The position numbers and the translations under genes were made by a program. From JAQAZP01 sp965531145 (GTDB lineage: Bacteria; Acidobacteriota; JAQAZP01): a stretch of 20,381 nucleotides of DNA. Where the stretch lies: assembly GCA_965531145.1 (NCBI GenBank), contig CBESOE010000079.1:1-20381 (forward strand). Direction: 5' to 3'. Below, piece after piece: positions 7,331 through 15,317 of this stretch (the first letter of the stretch is position 1; each line of letters starts with the position of its first letter). The notes beneath the pieces are model-generated. The model was not told where the DNA came from. It saw nothing but the letters and a program-made list of their open reading frames with translations, and searched no databases.

Positions 7331-7963
7331 GTGCTGGCCGGCCTGTTCGCGCTGGCCTGCGGAGCGCCGCGGACCGCTCCGCCCCTGCCCGCCCCCCCGC
7401 CCATTGCGCCCGCCGCAGCTGACGAGCCCGAAGACCGGCCGAGCGTGGTCTTTTTCGATCAGGGGGATTATGCCGATGCGGTGGTGGAAGGGCTGGCCGG
7501 CACCGCGGCCTGTGCCGAGTGTCACGAAGCGGAATACCAGCACTGGTTGCGCACACCCCACGCCCGGGCTCTGGAGGACGCCGCGGAACCGGACGGCTCG
7601 GTGGCGGTGAACTGCCGGCGCTGTCACAGTTCCCTGGTGGTCAGCCCGGAGGCCGACGCCGGCCGACTGCAACTGGACCTCCAGGGGGTGGGCTGTGAAT
7701 CATGCCACGGCCCGGGGCTGGCCCACGCCGAATCCCCCTATCCGGACGGCAGCCAGATCATCGGGGTGCGCGATGATTGTCCGGAGTGCAACTTCCGCAG
7801 CTTCTGCCAGGTGTGCCACAATACCGAGGGTGATCCCGATTTCAAGTACTTCAACGCCTACCGCACGGTGCGTCATCCCGAGACGGGTGAAGATGACCAC
7901 CACGGGGCTATCCCCCTGGAGGGAACCGGCGGTCCGGCATGTGGACGCCACGCGAACCGATGA
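7331..7963 (+). CDS. Multiheme (tetraheme) c-type cytochrome, cytochrome c554-like
   Basis: This 210-residue exported protein has four complete CxxCH heme sites: CAECH 61-65, CRRCH 95-99, CESCH 122-126 and CQVCH 159-163. 'CAECHEAEYQHWLRTPHARAL' and 'CESCHGPG' are hallmarks of the cytochrome c554/multiheme family. An extra CPEC at 150-153 lacks the His. The C-terminus 'GGPACGRHANR' looks like a decayed fifth site. The N-terminus 'LAGLFALACGAP' followed by a Pro-rich linker suggests a lipoprotein signal, with C10 lipidated, or a short Sec signal. GTG 7331 is the first usual start, but it has no ribosome site and gives no charged n-region. A CTG at 7292 overlapping the preceding stop would give a better signal peptide. 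Likely a periplasmic or membrane-tethered electron carrier; its redox partners are not in the window. Confidence 0.85.
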   Translation: MLAGLFALACGAPRTAPPLPAPPPIAPAAADEPEDRPSVVFFDQGDYADAVVEGLAGTAACAECHEAEYQHWLRTPHARALEDAAEPDGSVAVNCRRCHSSLVVSPEADAGRLQLDLQGVGCESCHGPGLAHAESPYPDGSQIIGVRDDCPECNFRSFCQVCHNTEGDPDFKYFNAYRTVRHPETGEDDHHGAIPLEGTGGPACGRHANR

Positions 7964-9594
7964 AACTGCCTCCTGTCTCAAACCGTATGGCCTGGACGCT
8001 GTCTCTGCTCAGTGGCCTGCTGTTGTTCGGGGCCTTTCCCACCCCCGGCTGGTGGCCCCTGGGCTGGGTGGCCCTGGCTCCGCTGATGGTGGTGGCGGCC
8101 CGTTCCAGCCCCTGGTCTGCGGCGGTGATGGGTCTGGTTGCCGGCGGCCTGTTCAATCTCCTGGCCATGCCCTGGGTGATCACGGTGATGAAGACATTCG
8201 GCGGGCTGAACCTGGTGGTCAGCCTGATGATCTACCTGCTGTTTGTTCTCTACCTCTCGCTGTTCATCTCGGCTTTTGCCCTCACCGTATCGCTGCTGTG
8301 CCGCCGGGGAGGCCCCAATGCGCTGCTCCTCGCCCCGATCATCTGGGTCGGGACGGAATTGCTCAAGGGGTTGCTGATCAGCGGTTTCCCCTGGAACCTG
8401 CTGGCCTATTCCCAGGCGGCAGTGCCCTGGGCCATCCAGCCGGCGGCCTTTGTGGGCGCCTATGGCCTCTCCCTGATCATGGCCTTCTCGTCGGCGCTGC
8501 TGGCCCGGGGCGCCATTGGGCCGGCAGGGCGAAAATCGCTGCCGGCCTGGTCCTGGCCGGTGGCGGCGATGGGTGTGGTCCTGCTGGTGCTGCTCTCCGG
8601 CCAGCTGCGGATCTCCCGGCTGGAGGCCCGGGTGACCGGTGATGATCGGGCCCCGCGGCTGGAAACCGCCCTGATCCAGTGCAATGTCTCCCAGGAGATG
8701 AAGATGACCGCCCGTGACCGGGTGGCCATCGCCGACGTGCTGTTCGAGATGACCCGTGAAGCCGGTGTTGGCCGAGAACTAGATCTGGTGATCTGGCCTG
8801 AGTCGTCCATTCCCTTCCTCCGCTTTCGCAACGAACCGGTGTTGCGGGGAGAGATCGAGGCCCTGGCCCGGGAGATCGGCGCGCCGATCCTCTTTGGCTC
8901 CGTGGACAGCCCGGCGGGGTTGGATGAGATCTACCAGCCCGGGGGGCGGGGGAGCGGGGCGTACACCAACGCGGCCATGCTGGTGGACCGCCGGGGGGTG
9001 CTGGCCTGGAAATACGACAAGATCCACCTGGTTCCCTTCGGCGAATACGTGCCGGCCAAGCGGCTGCTCTTCTTTGCCGGCAAACTGGTGACCGAGGTGG
9101 CAGACTTTACCGCCGGGGAGTCCTATGCTATAACCCGCCTCGGAGTTGCGGACGGAAGTTGTCTGATCTGTTACGAGATTATTTTCCCCGGACTGGTGCG
9201 CGGGTTCGTGCGCCAGGGGGCGGACGTGCTGGTGAATATCACCAACGACGCCTGGTTCGGCGACTCGGCGGCACCGCGGCAGCACTTCACCGCCGCCGTG
9301 CTCCGCGCGGTGGAGAATGGCCGGCCGGTATTGCGTTGCGCCAACACCGGTATATCCGGGGTGATCGACCCACTGGGGCGGGTGCTGCACCAGACCCGGC
9401 TCAACCAACGGACCATCGTTCCGGTGTCACAGGTTGTGGCGCCGCTGGACACCTTTTATTCACGCCACGGCGATGTGACCGCCTGGAGCTGTCTGGCGCT
9501 CTGGGCACTCTCCCTCGTCGTCTGTCTGGCCCGGCGCCGCCGGCCCGCGGGCGGGGGAGGCACGGCCACGGCAAAGGAAGGACTGGGGTCATGA
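7960..9594 (+). CDS. lnt: Apolipoprotein N-acyltransferase
   Basis: This enzyme transfers the third acyl chain from a phospholipid to the N-terminal cysteine of lipoproteins in the inner membrane. About six to seven hydrophobic segments occupy residues 8-215. A nitrilase-fold domain (about 235-480) follows, then a last membrane helix (about 505-525). The catalytic triad is present: E281 in 'LVIWPESSIPF', K354 in 'WKYDKIHLVPFGEYVP' and C404 in 'CLICYEIIFP'. Length 544 is close to the usual 510-550. I chose the ATG at 7960 because it overlaps the cytochrome stop (ATGA), a coupling used elsewhere in the window. An in-frame ATG at 7939 is possible but stands 15 bases from its GGAGGG site. The gene ends in an ATGA overlap with prfB. 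Confidence 0.93.
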   Translation: MKLPPVSNRMAWTLSLLSGLLLFGAFPTPGWWPLGWVALAPLMVVAARSSPWSAAVMGLVAGGLFNLLAMPWVITVMKTFGGLNLVVSLMIYLLFVLYLSLFISAFALTVSLLCRRGGPNALLLAPIIWVGTELLKGLLISGFPWNLLAYSQAAVPWAIQPAAFVGAYGLSLIMAFSSALLARGAIGPAGRKSLPAWSWPVAAMGVVLLVLLSGQLRISRLEARVTGDDRAPRLETALIQCNVSQEMKMTARDRVAIADVLFEMTREAGVGRELDLVIWPESSIPFLRFRNEPVLRGEIEALAREIGAPILFGSVDSPAGLDEIYQPGGRGSGAYTNAAMLVDRRGVLAWKYDKIHLVPFGEYVPAKRLLFFAGKLVTEVADFTAGESYAITRLGVADGSCLICYEIIFPGLVRGFVRQGADVLVNITNDAWFGDSAAPRQHFTAAVLRAVENGRPVLRCANTGISGVIDPLGRVLHQTRLNQRTIVPVSQVVAPLDTFYSRHGDVTAWSCLALWALSLVVCLARRRRPAGGGGTATAKEGLGS

Positions 9595-10686
9595 GAGAAG
9601 ACCTGCACAAGCTGTACACCGACCTCAAGGAGCGGATCACTCGGCTCAGGGGGTATCTTTGATGTAGATGGCAAGCGCGAGGAACTGGCTCGCATCGAAC
9701 AGCAGATCGCCAAGCCCGATTTCTGGGACGATCCCAAGGCCACCCAGCCGGTGCTGCAGAAACGTCATGCCCTCGATGCGTCGGTGAAGCAGGTGGAGGA
9801 GTTTATCGAGCGCGAGGAGGACATCACCGTCCTCATCGATCTCGACAGCGAGGGTGAGGACGTTGACGCCGATATGGAGAGCGGGCTGACCTCCCTGGCG
9901 GTCAGCCTGGACCAGGTGGAAATGGCGCTGATGCTCGACGGCGAGAACGACGCGAACAACGCCATCGTGGCCATCAACTCCGGGGCCGGCGGCACCGAGA
10001 GCCAGGACTGGGCGGAGATGCTCCACCGGATGTATCTCCGCTGGGCCGACCAGATGGGTTTCTCCACCAGGGCCCTCGACTACCAGCCCGGGGAAGAAGC
10101 CGGGATCAAAAACGCCACTTTCATGGTCAACGGGCAGTTTGCCTATGGCTACCTCAAGGCCGAGGTGGGCGTGCACCGACTGGTGCGTATCTCGCCCTTT
10201 GACGCCAACAAGCGGCGCCACACCTCCTTTGCCTCGGTTTTTGTCTTCCCCGAAGTGGACGACAAGGTTGAGATCGAGATCGACGAAAAGGACCTGCGCA
10301 TCGACACCTACCGCTCCAGCGGAGCCGGCGGCCAGCACGTCAACGTCACCGACTCGGCGGTGCGCATCACCCACCTGCCGACGAACATTGTGGTGCAGTG
10401 CCAGAACGAGCGCAGCCAGCACCGCAACAAGGACCTGGCGATGAAGGTCTTGCGGGCCCGGCTCTACGAACACGAGATGGCCGAGCGTCGCAAGGAGCGG
10501 GAGGAAGCGGCGGGGACCAAGATGGAAATCGGTTTTGGCAGCCAGATCCGCTCCTACGTCCTCCATCCCTACCAGATGATCAAGGACCACCGGACCAACG
10601 TGGAGGTGGGGAACGTGAACAAGGTTCTGGACGGTGACCTCAACGAGTTCATCCGCACTTTCCTGCTCAGCGGAAAAAAGGAGTAG
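9591..10686 (+). CDS. prfB: Peptide chain release factor 2, with programmed +1 frameshift
   Basis: RF2 releases nascent chains at UGA and UAA. Translation starts at ATG 9591 (overlapping the lnt stop) and runs 23 codons to an in-frame TGA at 9660-9662. It must then slip +1 on CTT to continue with GAT at 9661, giving 'LRGYL' joined to 'DVDGKREEL' and 341 further residues. The total is 364, almost exactly the usual RF2 length (365 in E. coli). The anticodon-mimic SPF (10192-10200, 'VRISPFDANKRRHTSF') identifies RF2 rather than RF1. The catalytic GGQ (10327-10335, 'SSGAGGQHVN') is intact. A start at GTG 9751 would remove domain 1 and is wrong. Two bases separate the stop from the ROK kinase start. 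Confidence 0.96.
9648..9662 (+). promoter_or_regulatory. prfB: prfB programmed +1 ribosomal frameshift site
   Basis: AGGGGG (9648-9653) acts as an internal Shine-Dalgarno element. It is followed at the canonical spacing by TAT CTT TGA, identical to the E. coli RF2 site up to the stop. When RF2 is scarce, the ribosome pauses at TGA, slips from CTT to TTT and continues in the +1 frame, which autoregulates RF2. The base after TGA is T here, not the C of E. coli. Confidence 0.96.
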
Positions 10687-10688
10687 CC

Positions 10689-11657
10689 GTGGCCCTGCTG
10701 GGCATCGACATCGGCGGCACCAAGACCGCGGTCTGCGTTGGCTCGGCCGAAGGGCAGATCTTTGCCTCGCGGCGGATGCCCAGCCTCTCCGGCGATTACC
10801 TCGACGACTATTTCAGGGAATTGTCCGACCTCTGCACACTGATCCTCTCCGCGGCGGATCTGGACAGCAACAACCCGCTCACCGCGGTGGGCGTCTCCGC
10901 CCCGGGGCCCCTGGACTGCACCCGGGGGGTGCTGCTGGCTCCGCCCAACAACCCCGGCTGGACCGAGGTGCCGGTGGTGGAGCGGCTGGCTCCGCTCTTT
11001 GATGCGCCGCTGTTCCTGAACAACGACGCCAACGCCTGTGCCCTGGCCGAGCTCTATTACGGCGAGCACAACCGGGCACGGAACCTGATCTACCTCACCG
11101 CCAGCACCGGCATGGGCGCCGGGTTGATCGTCAACGGCAAACTGCTTCAGGGGGTTACCGATCACGGCGGGGAAGTGGGCCACCAGGTGCTCGATCCATC
11201 CGGGCCGCCCTGTCCCTGCGGCAAGCGTGGTTGCTGGGAGGTCTATGTGGGCGGAAAAAGCGTGGCCGACCGGGTGCGCGCCGAGATCCTCGACAAGGGG
11301 ATCGAAACCCGCATCGTCGAGGAAGCCGGCGGCAGCCCCTACCAGATCGATCACCGGGCCATCGCTGCCGCGGCCCGGGGCGGCGATGAATACGCCCTCC
11401 GGCAGTGGGACGCCTTCACCGAGCGTCTGGCCCAGGGCGTGGGCAACCTGATCCAGGTCTTCAACCCCGAGGTGATCGTTCTCGGCACCATGGCGGTCAA
11501 CGAGGGCGATTTCCTGATGGACCCCCTGCGGGAAAAACTGCCGAGATACACCTGGAAGTGGCCCCTCGAAGCCTGCACCATCGTACCCAGCTCCCTGGGT
11601 TCGCGGGTCGGTGACCTCTCCGCCCTGGCCGTTGCCCGCGCCGGGCAAGGCGGGTAG
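10689..11657 (+). CDS. ROK-family sugar kinase (glucokinase-like)
   Basis: The 322-residue protein has the ASKHA ATP-binding start 'GIDIGGTK' (5-12) and 'VGVSAPGPLD' (68-76). 'LNNDANACALAE' holds the probable catalytic base D113. The ROK zinc site is complete: 'GEVGHQV' with H165, then C175, C177 and C182 in 'CPCGKRGCWE'. ROK kinases phosphorylate glucose, fructose, mannose or N-acetyl amino sugars with ATP. The absence of a winged-helix N-terminus shows it is an enzyme, not a repressor. Glucokinase is the most likely activity, but the sugar cannot be settled from sequence. The GTG start lies 2 bases after the prfB stop, so it is translationally linked. It is the last gene before a terminator. 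Confidence 0.9.
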   Translation: MALLGIDIGGTKTAVCVGSAEGQIFASRRMPSLSGDYLDDYFRELSDLCTLILSAADLDSNNPLTAVGVSAPGPLDCTRGVLLAPPNNPGWTEVPVVERLAPLFDAPLFLNNDANACALAELYYGEHNRARNLIYLTASTGMGAGLIVNGKLLQGVTDHGGEVGHQVLDPSGPPCPCGKRGCWEVYVGGKSVADRVRAEILDKGIETRIVEEAGGSPYQIDHRAIAAAARGGDEYALRQWDAFTERLAQGVGNLIQVFNPEVIVLGTMAVNEGDFLMDPLREKLPRYTWKWPLEACTIVPSSLGSRVGDLSALAVARAGQGG

Positions 11658-11710
11658 CCCACATCCTCATTGACAGAATCAGGGCTGGTTACCCCTGCTG
11701 TCCTGCAGAT

Positions 11711-11738
11711 TCCCCCGGGCTTGCCTGGGGGGATTTAT
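11711..11738 (+). terminator. Hairpin terminator after the ROK kinase gene
   Basis: TCCCCCGGG (11711-11719) pairs with CCTGGGGGGA (11724-11733) around a CTTG loop, with one bulged G and one G-T pair. It is followed by a short T-rich tail (TTTAT). It closes the seven-gene run starting at 3691. The tail is short, so termination may be partial. Confidence 0.6.
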
Positions 11739-11837
11739 GGGACGGCCGTGTGGTGTCGATAAATGGATATAGGCAGGTATTGCTTGACGCACGCCCAAAA
11801 TGTGAGTGACGATGTTGCCTTAACTATGAGGTGGACC

Positions 11838-12746
11838 ATGAGATTTGCCAACTATCGGTGTTGCTGGGCAGAGGGCAAGATAACAGCCTGGGTGCTGCCG
11901 CTCATTCTTCTCGGTTTGCTACTTCCTGGTTGTCACGGCAAGAGTGCGGAGGGCGACAATCCGTCTGGGTGGCCGGAGGGGGCGCGGGGGGCGGTGAGTT
12001 TGACGTTTGACGATGCGCGGCCTAGCCAGATGGACGTGGGATTGCCATTGCTGGATGAGTACGGGGTGAAGGCAACGTTTTATGTGTTGCCTCAACGGCT
12101 GAACAGACGCCTGCCGGCCTGGAAGGAGGCCCTGGCGAACGGTCATGAGATTGGCAACCATTCTCTGCAGCATCCTTGTTCGGGGAATTACCCCTGGTCG
12201 CGTCACAAGGCGCTGGAGGATTTCACGCTGGAACAGATGGCGGAGGAACTCGAAACGGCGAACGATGAAGTCGAGTCGGTGCTGGGGATACGTCCGGTGA
12301 CGTTTGCCTATCCGTGCGGGCAGACGTTTGTGGGGCGGGGCACGAATGTGGAGAGCTACGTTCCCCTGGTGGCGGAGATGTTTCTGGCCGGGCGCGGGTG
12401 GATGGGGGAGGGGCCCAACGATCCGGTTCTTTGCGATCCGGCTTTTTGCGATCCGGCTCAGTTGCTGGCCATGAAGCTGGACGAATTGGATTTCGCCGCG
12501 GCCAAGGAGCTCATCGACGCGGCGGTCAAAAATGGGACGTGGCTGATCTTCGCCGGTCACGAAATCGGCGAGGGAGGGATGAAGACGGTCCGCACTGATA
12601 CGTTGCGGGCTATTTGTGAGTATGCGAGCGACCCGACCAATGGCATCTGGATCGATACGGTAGAGAATGTGTCGCGCCACGTCCGGCGGGTGCAGGCGCA
12701 GACAACAACCGCCGGCAAATCAACAGCTAACGATTATCTGCCATAG
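11838..12746 (+). CDS. NodB-fold polysaccharide deacetylase-like lipoprotein
   Basis: The 302-residue protein has a lipoprotein-type signal ending 'LLGLLLPGC' (C32). The carbohydrate esterase 4 domain follows: 'SLTFDDA' (D58, D59), the zinc pair H108/H112 in 'GNHSLQHP', 'VTFAYPCGQ', and late 'WLIFAGHEIGEGG'. Family members remove acetyl groups from peptidoglycan, chitin-like or other surface polysaccharides. The final residue of motif 1 is Ala instead of the usual Gly. I chose ATG 11838 because GAGGTGG lies just before it and it puts the hydrophobic core near the N-terminus; in-frame ATGs at 11826 and 11763 are less likely. Codon use differs from all neighbours (ACG for Thr and TTT for Phe dominate), suggesting acquisition by transfer. 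A 15-base tandem repeat lies at 12419-12463. Confidence 0.85.
   Translation: MRFANYRCCWAEGKITAWVLPLILLGLLLPGCHGKSAEGDNPSGWPEGARGAVSLTFDDARPSQMDVGLPLLDEYGVKATFYVLPQRLNRRLPAWKEALANGHEIGNHSLQHPCSGNYPWSRHKALEDFTLEQMAEELETANDEVESVLGIRPVTFAYPCGQTFVGRGTNVESYVPLVAEMFLAGRGWMGEGPNDPVLCDPAFCDPAQLLAMKLDELDFAAAKELIDAAVKNGTWLIFAGHEIGEGGMKTVRTDTLRAICEYASDPTNGIWIDTVENVSRHVRRVQAQTTTAGKSTANDYLP
12419..12463 (+). repeat. Three-copy 15-base in-frame tandem repeat
   Basis: Three imperfect copies start with CGATCCGG at 12419, 12434 and 12449. They encode successive DPVLC, DPAFC and DPAQL units inside the deacetylase gene. The period is a multiple of three, so the frame is kept. It looks like a local duplication in a loop. 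Confidence 0.7.
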
Positions 12747-12783
12747 TCACCGTTTCCTGGTCACCGTGGTAAAACTGAGGTCC

Positions 12784-15174
12784 CTAGAAATACCCGAGAA
12801 TGCGTTTCTGATCCTGCCAGGGCAGGGCGAGGATGGAAACCTCCTGGGGGGTGCAGGTGCGGCTCGGTTCGGTGCCCTCGCGGAAGGCCTCGAGGATGAT
12901 GTCGGTGCATCCGGAACCGGCGGTGGCCCGGAGGCCGGTGTTGCGCTCGATGGGAACGAAGACCACACCGGGGGGAACCTCGAAGCGGCTGCCCTCGGCT
13001 GATGCGGGGTCGATGACCGTTTCGAGAAACTGGGTCCAGATGGGCAGGGCGGCCACCGCACCGGCCATCTTTCTCCCCAGGCTCTCGCTGCTCTTATCTG
13101 AGTAACCGACCCAGACACCTACGGTGATCTCCGGGGTGAAGCCGACGAACCAGGCGTTGGTGTACTCGTCGGTGGTGCCGGTCTTGCCCCCCTTGGCCCC
13201 CGGCACCCGGTTCTTCGCCGCCTGGCCGGTGCCCCGCTGGATCACGCCCTCCAGGGTCGAGGTGACCAGGTAGGCGCTCACCGGGTTGAGCACCTCCCGG
13301 GAGGAGGGGTGAAACTCCTGATCCACGTTGCCGCCGGCGTCATCGATCTGGGTGATGTAGTAGGGCTCCACCGCCACGCCGAGGTTGGGGAACACCGCGT
13401 AGACCGAGGTGATCTCCATCAGGCTCACCTCGGCCGAGCCGAGAGCCACCGAGAGGTAGGGCGGGATCGTGCTGGTGAAACCCAGCCGCCGGGCATAGTC
13501 GGCCAGGACGTCCGGGCCCAGCTTCTGGTTCAGCTTCACCGAGGCGACGTTGATCGAGTCCTCGATGGTTTTCCGCAGGGTGACCAGTCCGCTGTAACCC
13601 TTGTAATAGTTCTCCGGGCTGTAGATATCGCCGCTCCAGGGGTCGGGGAACTCGGTTGGTTCGTCAAAGATGGTGTCGGTGAGCGAAAACCCGTTGTCCA
13701 CTGCCGCGGCCAGCAGGATCGGCTTGAAGGCCGAGCCGGGCTGGCGCTGGGCCTGGACCGCACAGTTGAAGGCGCTGCGTTCGAAACTGTAGCCGCCCAC
13801 CATGGCCAGCACCTGGCCGGTGGCGTTGTCGATGGCCACCAGCGCCGCTTCCGGGCTGGGCTCCTGTTCCAGTTCCAGCGTAACGGTGGCATTCTCGGTG
13901 TCGATGGCCAGGATGCGGAACAGGGTCACGTCACCCGGTTTGAACACTTTTGCCACGCTGCGCCTGGTCCACTTCACGGCCTCACTGCCCGCCTCGCCCC
14001 GGTAGGGGCCCACCCGCACGGTGGCCTTCCCGTCCTTCACTTCGAGCACCACCCCCTGGTAGACGTCGCCCTCTTCGATGCCGAAGCGCCAGCCGGGCGA
14101 GTCGTAGAGCTCCGGGCTCTCCACTTCCATGTCGAAGGTGTTTTTCTCGATATCGCGAAATCCACGGCGGATCCGCGAGAGTTTCAGCAGGCCGTCACGC
14201 ACCGCGTCATTGGCCGCCTCCTGCATCCGGGAATCGATGGTGGTGTGGACCCGCAGGCCCCGTTCGAGATAGCTGCCGCCATATTGCCGGATGAGATACT
14301 TGCGGATCTCTTCGGTGAAATGGGGTGCCCGGCGGGCGGTGGAGTCGAGCACCTTCAGCTCCAGCGGATGGGCCTTCTGTGCCGCGCACTCCTCCTCATC
14401 GATCATATTCTCTTCCAGCATGCGGTCCAGCACCCAGTCGCGGCGTCGCATGGCCCGGTCGGGGTTCTTGATCGGTGAATACGCGGTCGGGCGGCGGGGG
14501 ATGCCCACCAGCAGGGCCGCCTCGTGGCGTTCCAGTTCCGTCGCCGGCTTGCTGAAGTAGTAGCGCGAGGCCATCTCGATGCCGTACACCGCGTGGTCGA
14601 AGCAGACCTGGTTGCAGTAGAGCCCCATGATCTCGTCCTTGGTGTAGTTCCGCTCGATGCGGATGGCCAGTACCGCCTCCTTGATCTTTCGCTCGAAGCT
14701 CTTCTCCGGGGTGAGGAAGAGCAGCTTGGCCAGCTGCTGGGTCAGGGTGGAGCCGCCCTCGGCCAGCCGCTGGTGGCGGATGTCCTTGATCACTGCCCGG
14801 GCGATGCCGATGGGGTCGATGCCGGTGTGATGGTAGAAGTGCGAGTCCTCGGCGGCCACCACCGCATCCTTGACCACCTGGGGAATGTCTGTGGCGTCGA
14901 TGTTGATCCGCTTCTCCGAGGCAAACCGGGCCAGGATCACTCCGTCCGAGGAGAGCACGATGGTGGTCAGGCTGGGGGTGTAATCCTCAAGTTCGTAGAT
15001 CGAGGGCACGTCGAGGATCCGGGAGACAAAGAGCCCGGTGCCCATCCCCACCGTCACCGCGGCGAGGATCAGCAGCGGGATGACCAGCCGGCGCCAGTTG
15101 CCCTTGCGGGGACGCGCATTTTTCCGCTTTCCGGCGGTCTTCTTTTCAGTGTTTTTCGGAGCAGCAGTCATCAC
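12784..15174 (-). CDS. mrcA: Penicillin-binding protein 1A, bifunctional transglycosylase/transpeptidase
   Basis: This 796-residue class A PBP builds peptidoglycan. A basic cytosolic tail (1-29) precedes one membrane helix (about 30-52). The GT51 glycosyltransferase domain (about 75-250) has catalytic E109 in 'AAEDSHFYHHTGID', 'EGGSTLTQQLAK' (139-150) and 'KIKEAVLAIRIER'. A beta-rich linker (about 330-440) precedes the transpeptidase, which has all three active-site motifs: SAFK (S481, K484), SIN (540-542) and KTG (664-666). The C-terminal extension has two Cys (756, 774). Start: GTG 15174 immediately followed by ATG 15171; either is plausible behind a GGAAG site. The class is certain; the symbol (mrcA/ponA) is by type only. 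It is transcribed from its own promoter and converges on the deacetylase gene across 37 bases. Confidence 0.95.
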   Translation of the reverse strand: MMTAAPKNTEKKTAGKRKNARPRKGNWRRLVIPLLILAAVTVGMGTGLFVSRILDVPSIYELEDYTPSLTTIVLSSDGVILARFASEKRINIDATDIPQVVKDAVVAAEDSHFYHHTGIDPIGIARAVIKDIRHQRLAEGGSTLTQQLAKLLFLTPEKSFERKIKEAVLAIRIERNYTKDEIMGLYCNQVCFDHAVYGIEMASRYYFSKPATELERHEAALLVGIPRRPTAYSPIKNPDRAMRRRDWVLDRMLEENMIDEEECAAQKAHPLELKVLDSTARRAPHFTEEIRKYLIRQYGGSYLERGLRVHTTIDSRMQEAANDAVRDGLLKLSRIRRGFRDIEKNTFDMEVESPELYDSPGWRFGIEEGDVYQGVVLEVKDGKATVRVGPYRGEAGSEAVKWTRRSVAKVFKPGDVTLFRILAIDTENATVTLELEQEPSPEAALVAIDNATGQVLAMVGGYSFERSAFNCAVQAQRQPGSAFKPILLAAAVDNGFSLTDTIFDEPTEFPDPWSGDIYSPENYYKGYSGLVTLRKTIEDSINVASVKLNQKLGPDVLADYARRLGFTSTIPPYLSVALGSAEVSLMEITSVYAVFPNLGVAVEPYYITQIDDAGGNVDQEFHPSSREVLNPVSAYLVTSTLEGVIQRGTGQAAKNRVPGAKGGKTGTTDEYTNAWFVGFTPEITVGVWVGYSDKSSESLGRKMAGAVAALPIWTQFLETVIDPASAEGSRFEVPPGVVFVPIERNTGLRATAGSGCTDIILEAFREGTEPSRTCTPQEVSILALPWQDQKRILGYF

Positions 15175-15229
15175 GTTTCGCTTCCGGACCCTGGCCGGCT
15201 TTGTGCTGAGCGGGATTGATCGCAGGGGA

Positions 15230-15259
15230 ATGATAGCAGAGGCCCGGCCGGGGGGTCAA
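15230..15259 (-). promoter_or_regulatory. Sigma70-type promoter for the PBP1A gene
   Basis: On the minus strand, TTGACC (complement of 15254-15259) and TATCAT (complement of 15230-15235) are 18 bases apart. The -10 is preceded by TGC, making an extended -10. Transcription would start near 15223, giving a leader of about 50 bases. Confidence 0.6.
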
Positions 15260-15288
15260 AAACCAGACGATTTTGCTCCCCTGGCAAT

Positions 15289-15317
15289 TTGACTTCCGGT
15301 TGCCGGCTCACTAACAT
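15289..15317 (+). promoter_or_regulatory. Sigma70-type promoter for the 15422 membrane protein gene
   Basis: TTGACT (15289-15294) is followed after 17 bases by TAACAT (15312-15317), a four-of-six -10 match. Start of transcription near 15324 would leave a leader of about 100 bases. It is back to back with the PBP1A promoter; the two -35 boxes are 29 bases apart. Confidence 0.5.

Noticed and set aside
9751..9753. GTG start for an RF2 of 311 residues
   Set aside because: The frame is open back to the frameshift site, and the missing 53 residues belong to RF2 domain 1.
11763..11837. Possible riboswitch or N-terminal extension before the deacetylase
   Set aside because: No aptamer consensus could be matched, and starting at 11763 would bury the signal peptide 40 residues inside the protein. 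A TTGACG at 11784 has no good -10 partner.
13309..14478. 389-codon plus-strand open frame across the PBP1A gene
   Set aside because: Antisense shadow of a full-length PBP1A with all catalytic motifs; no domain recognised.
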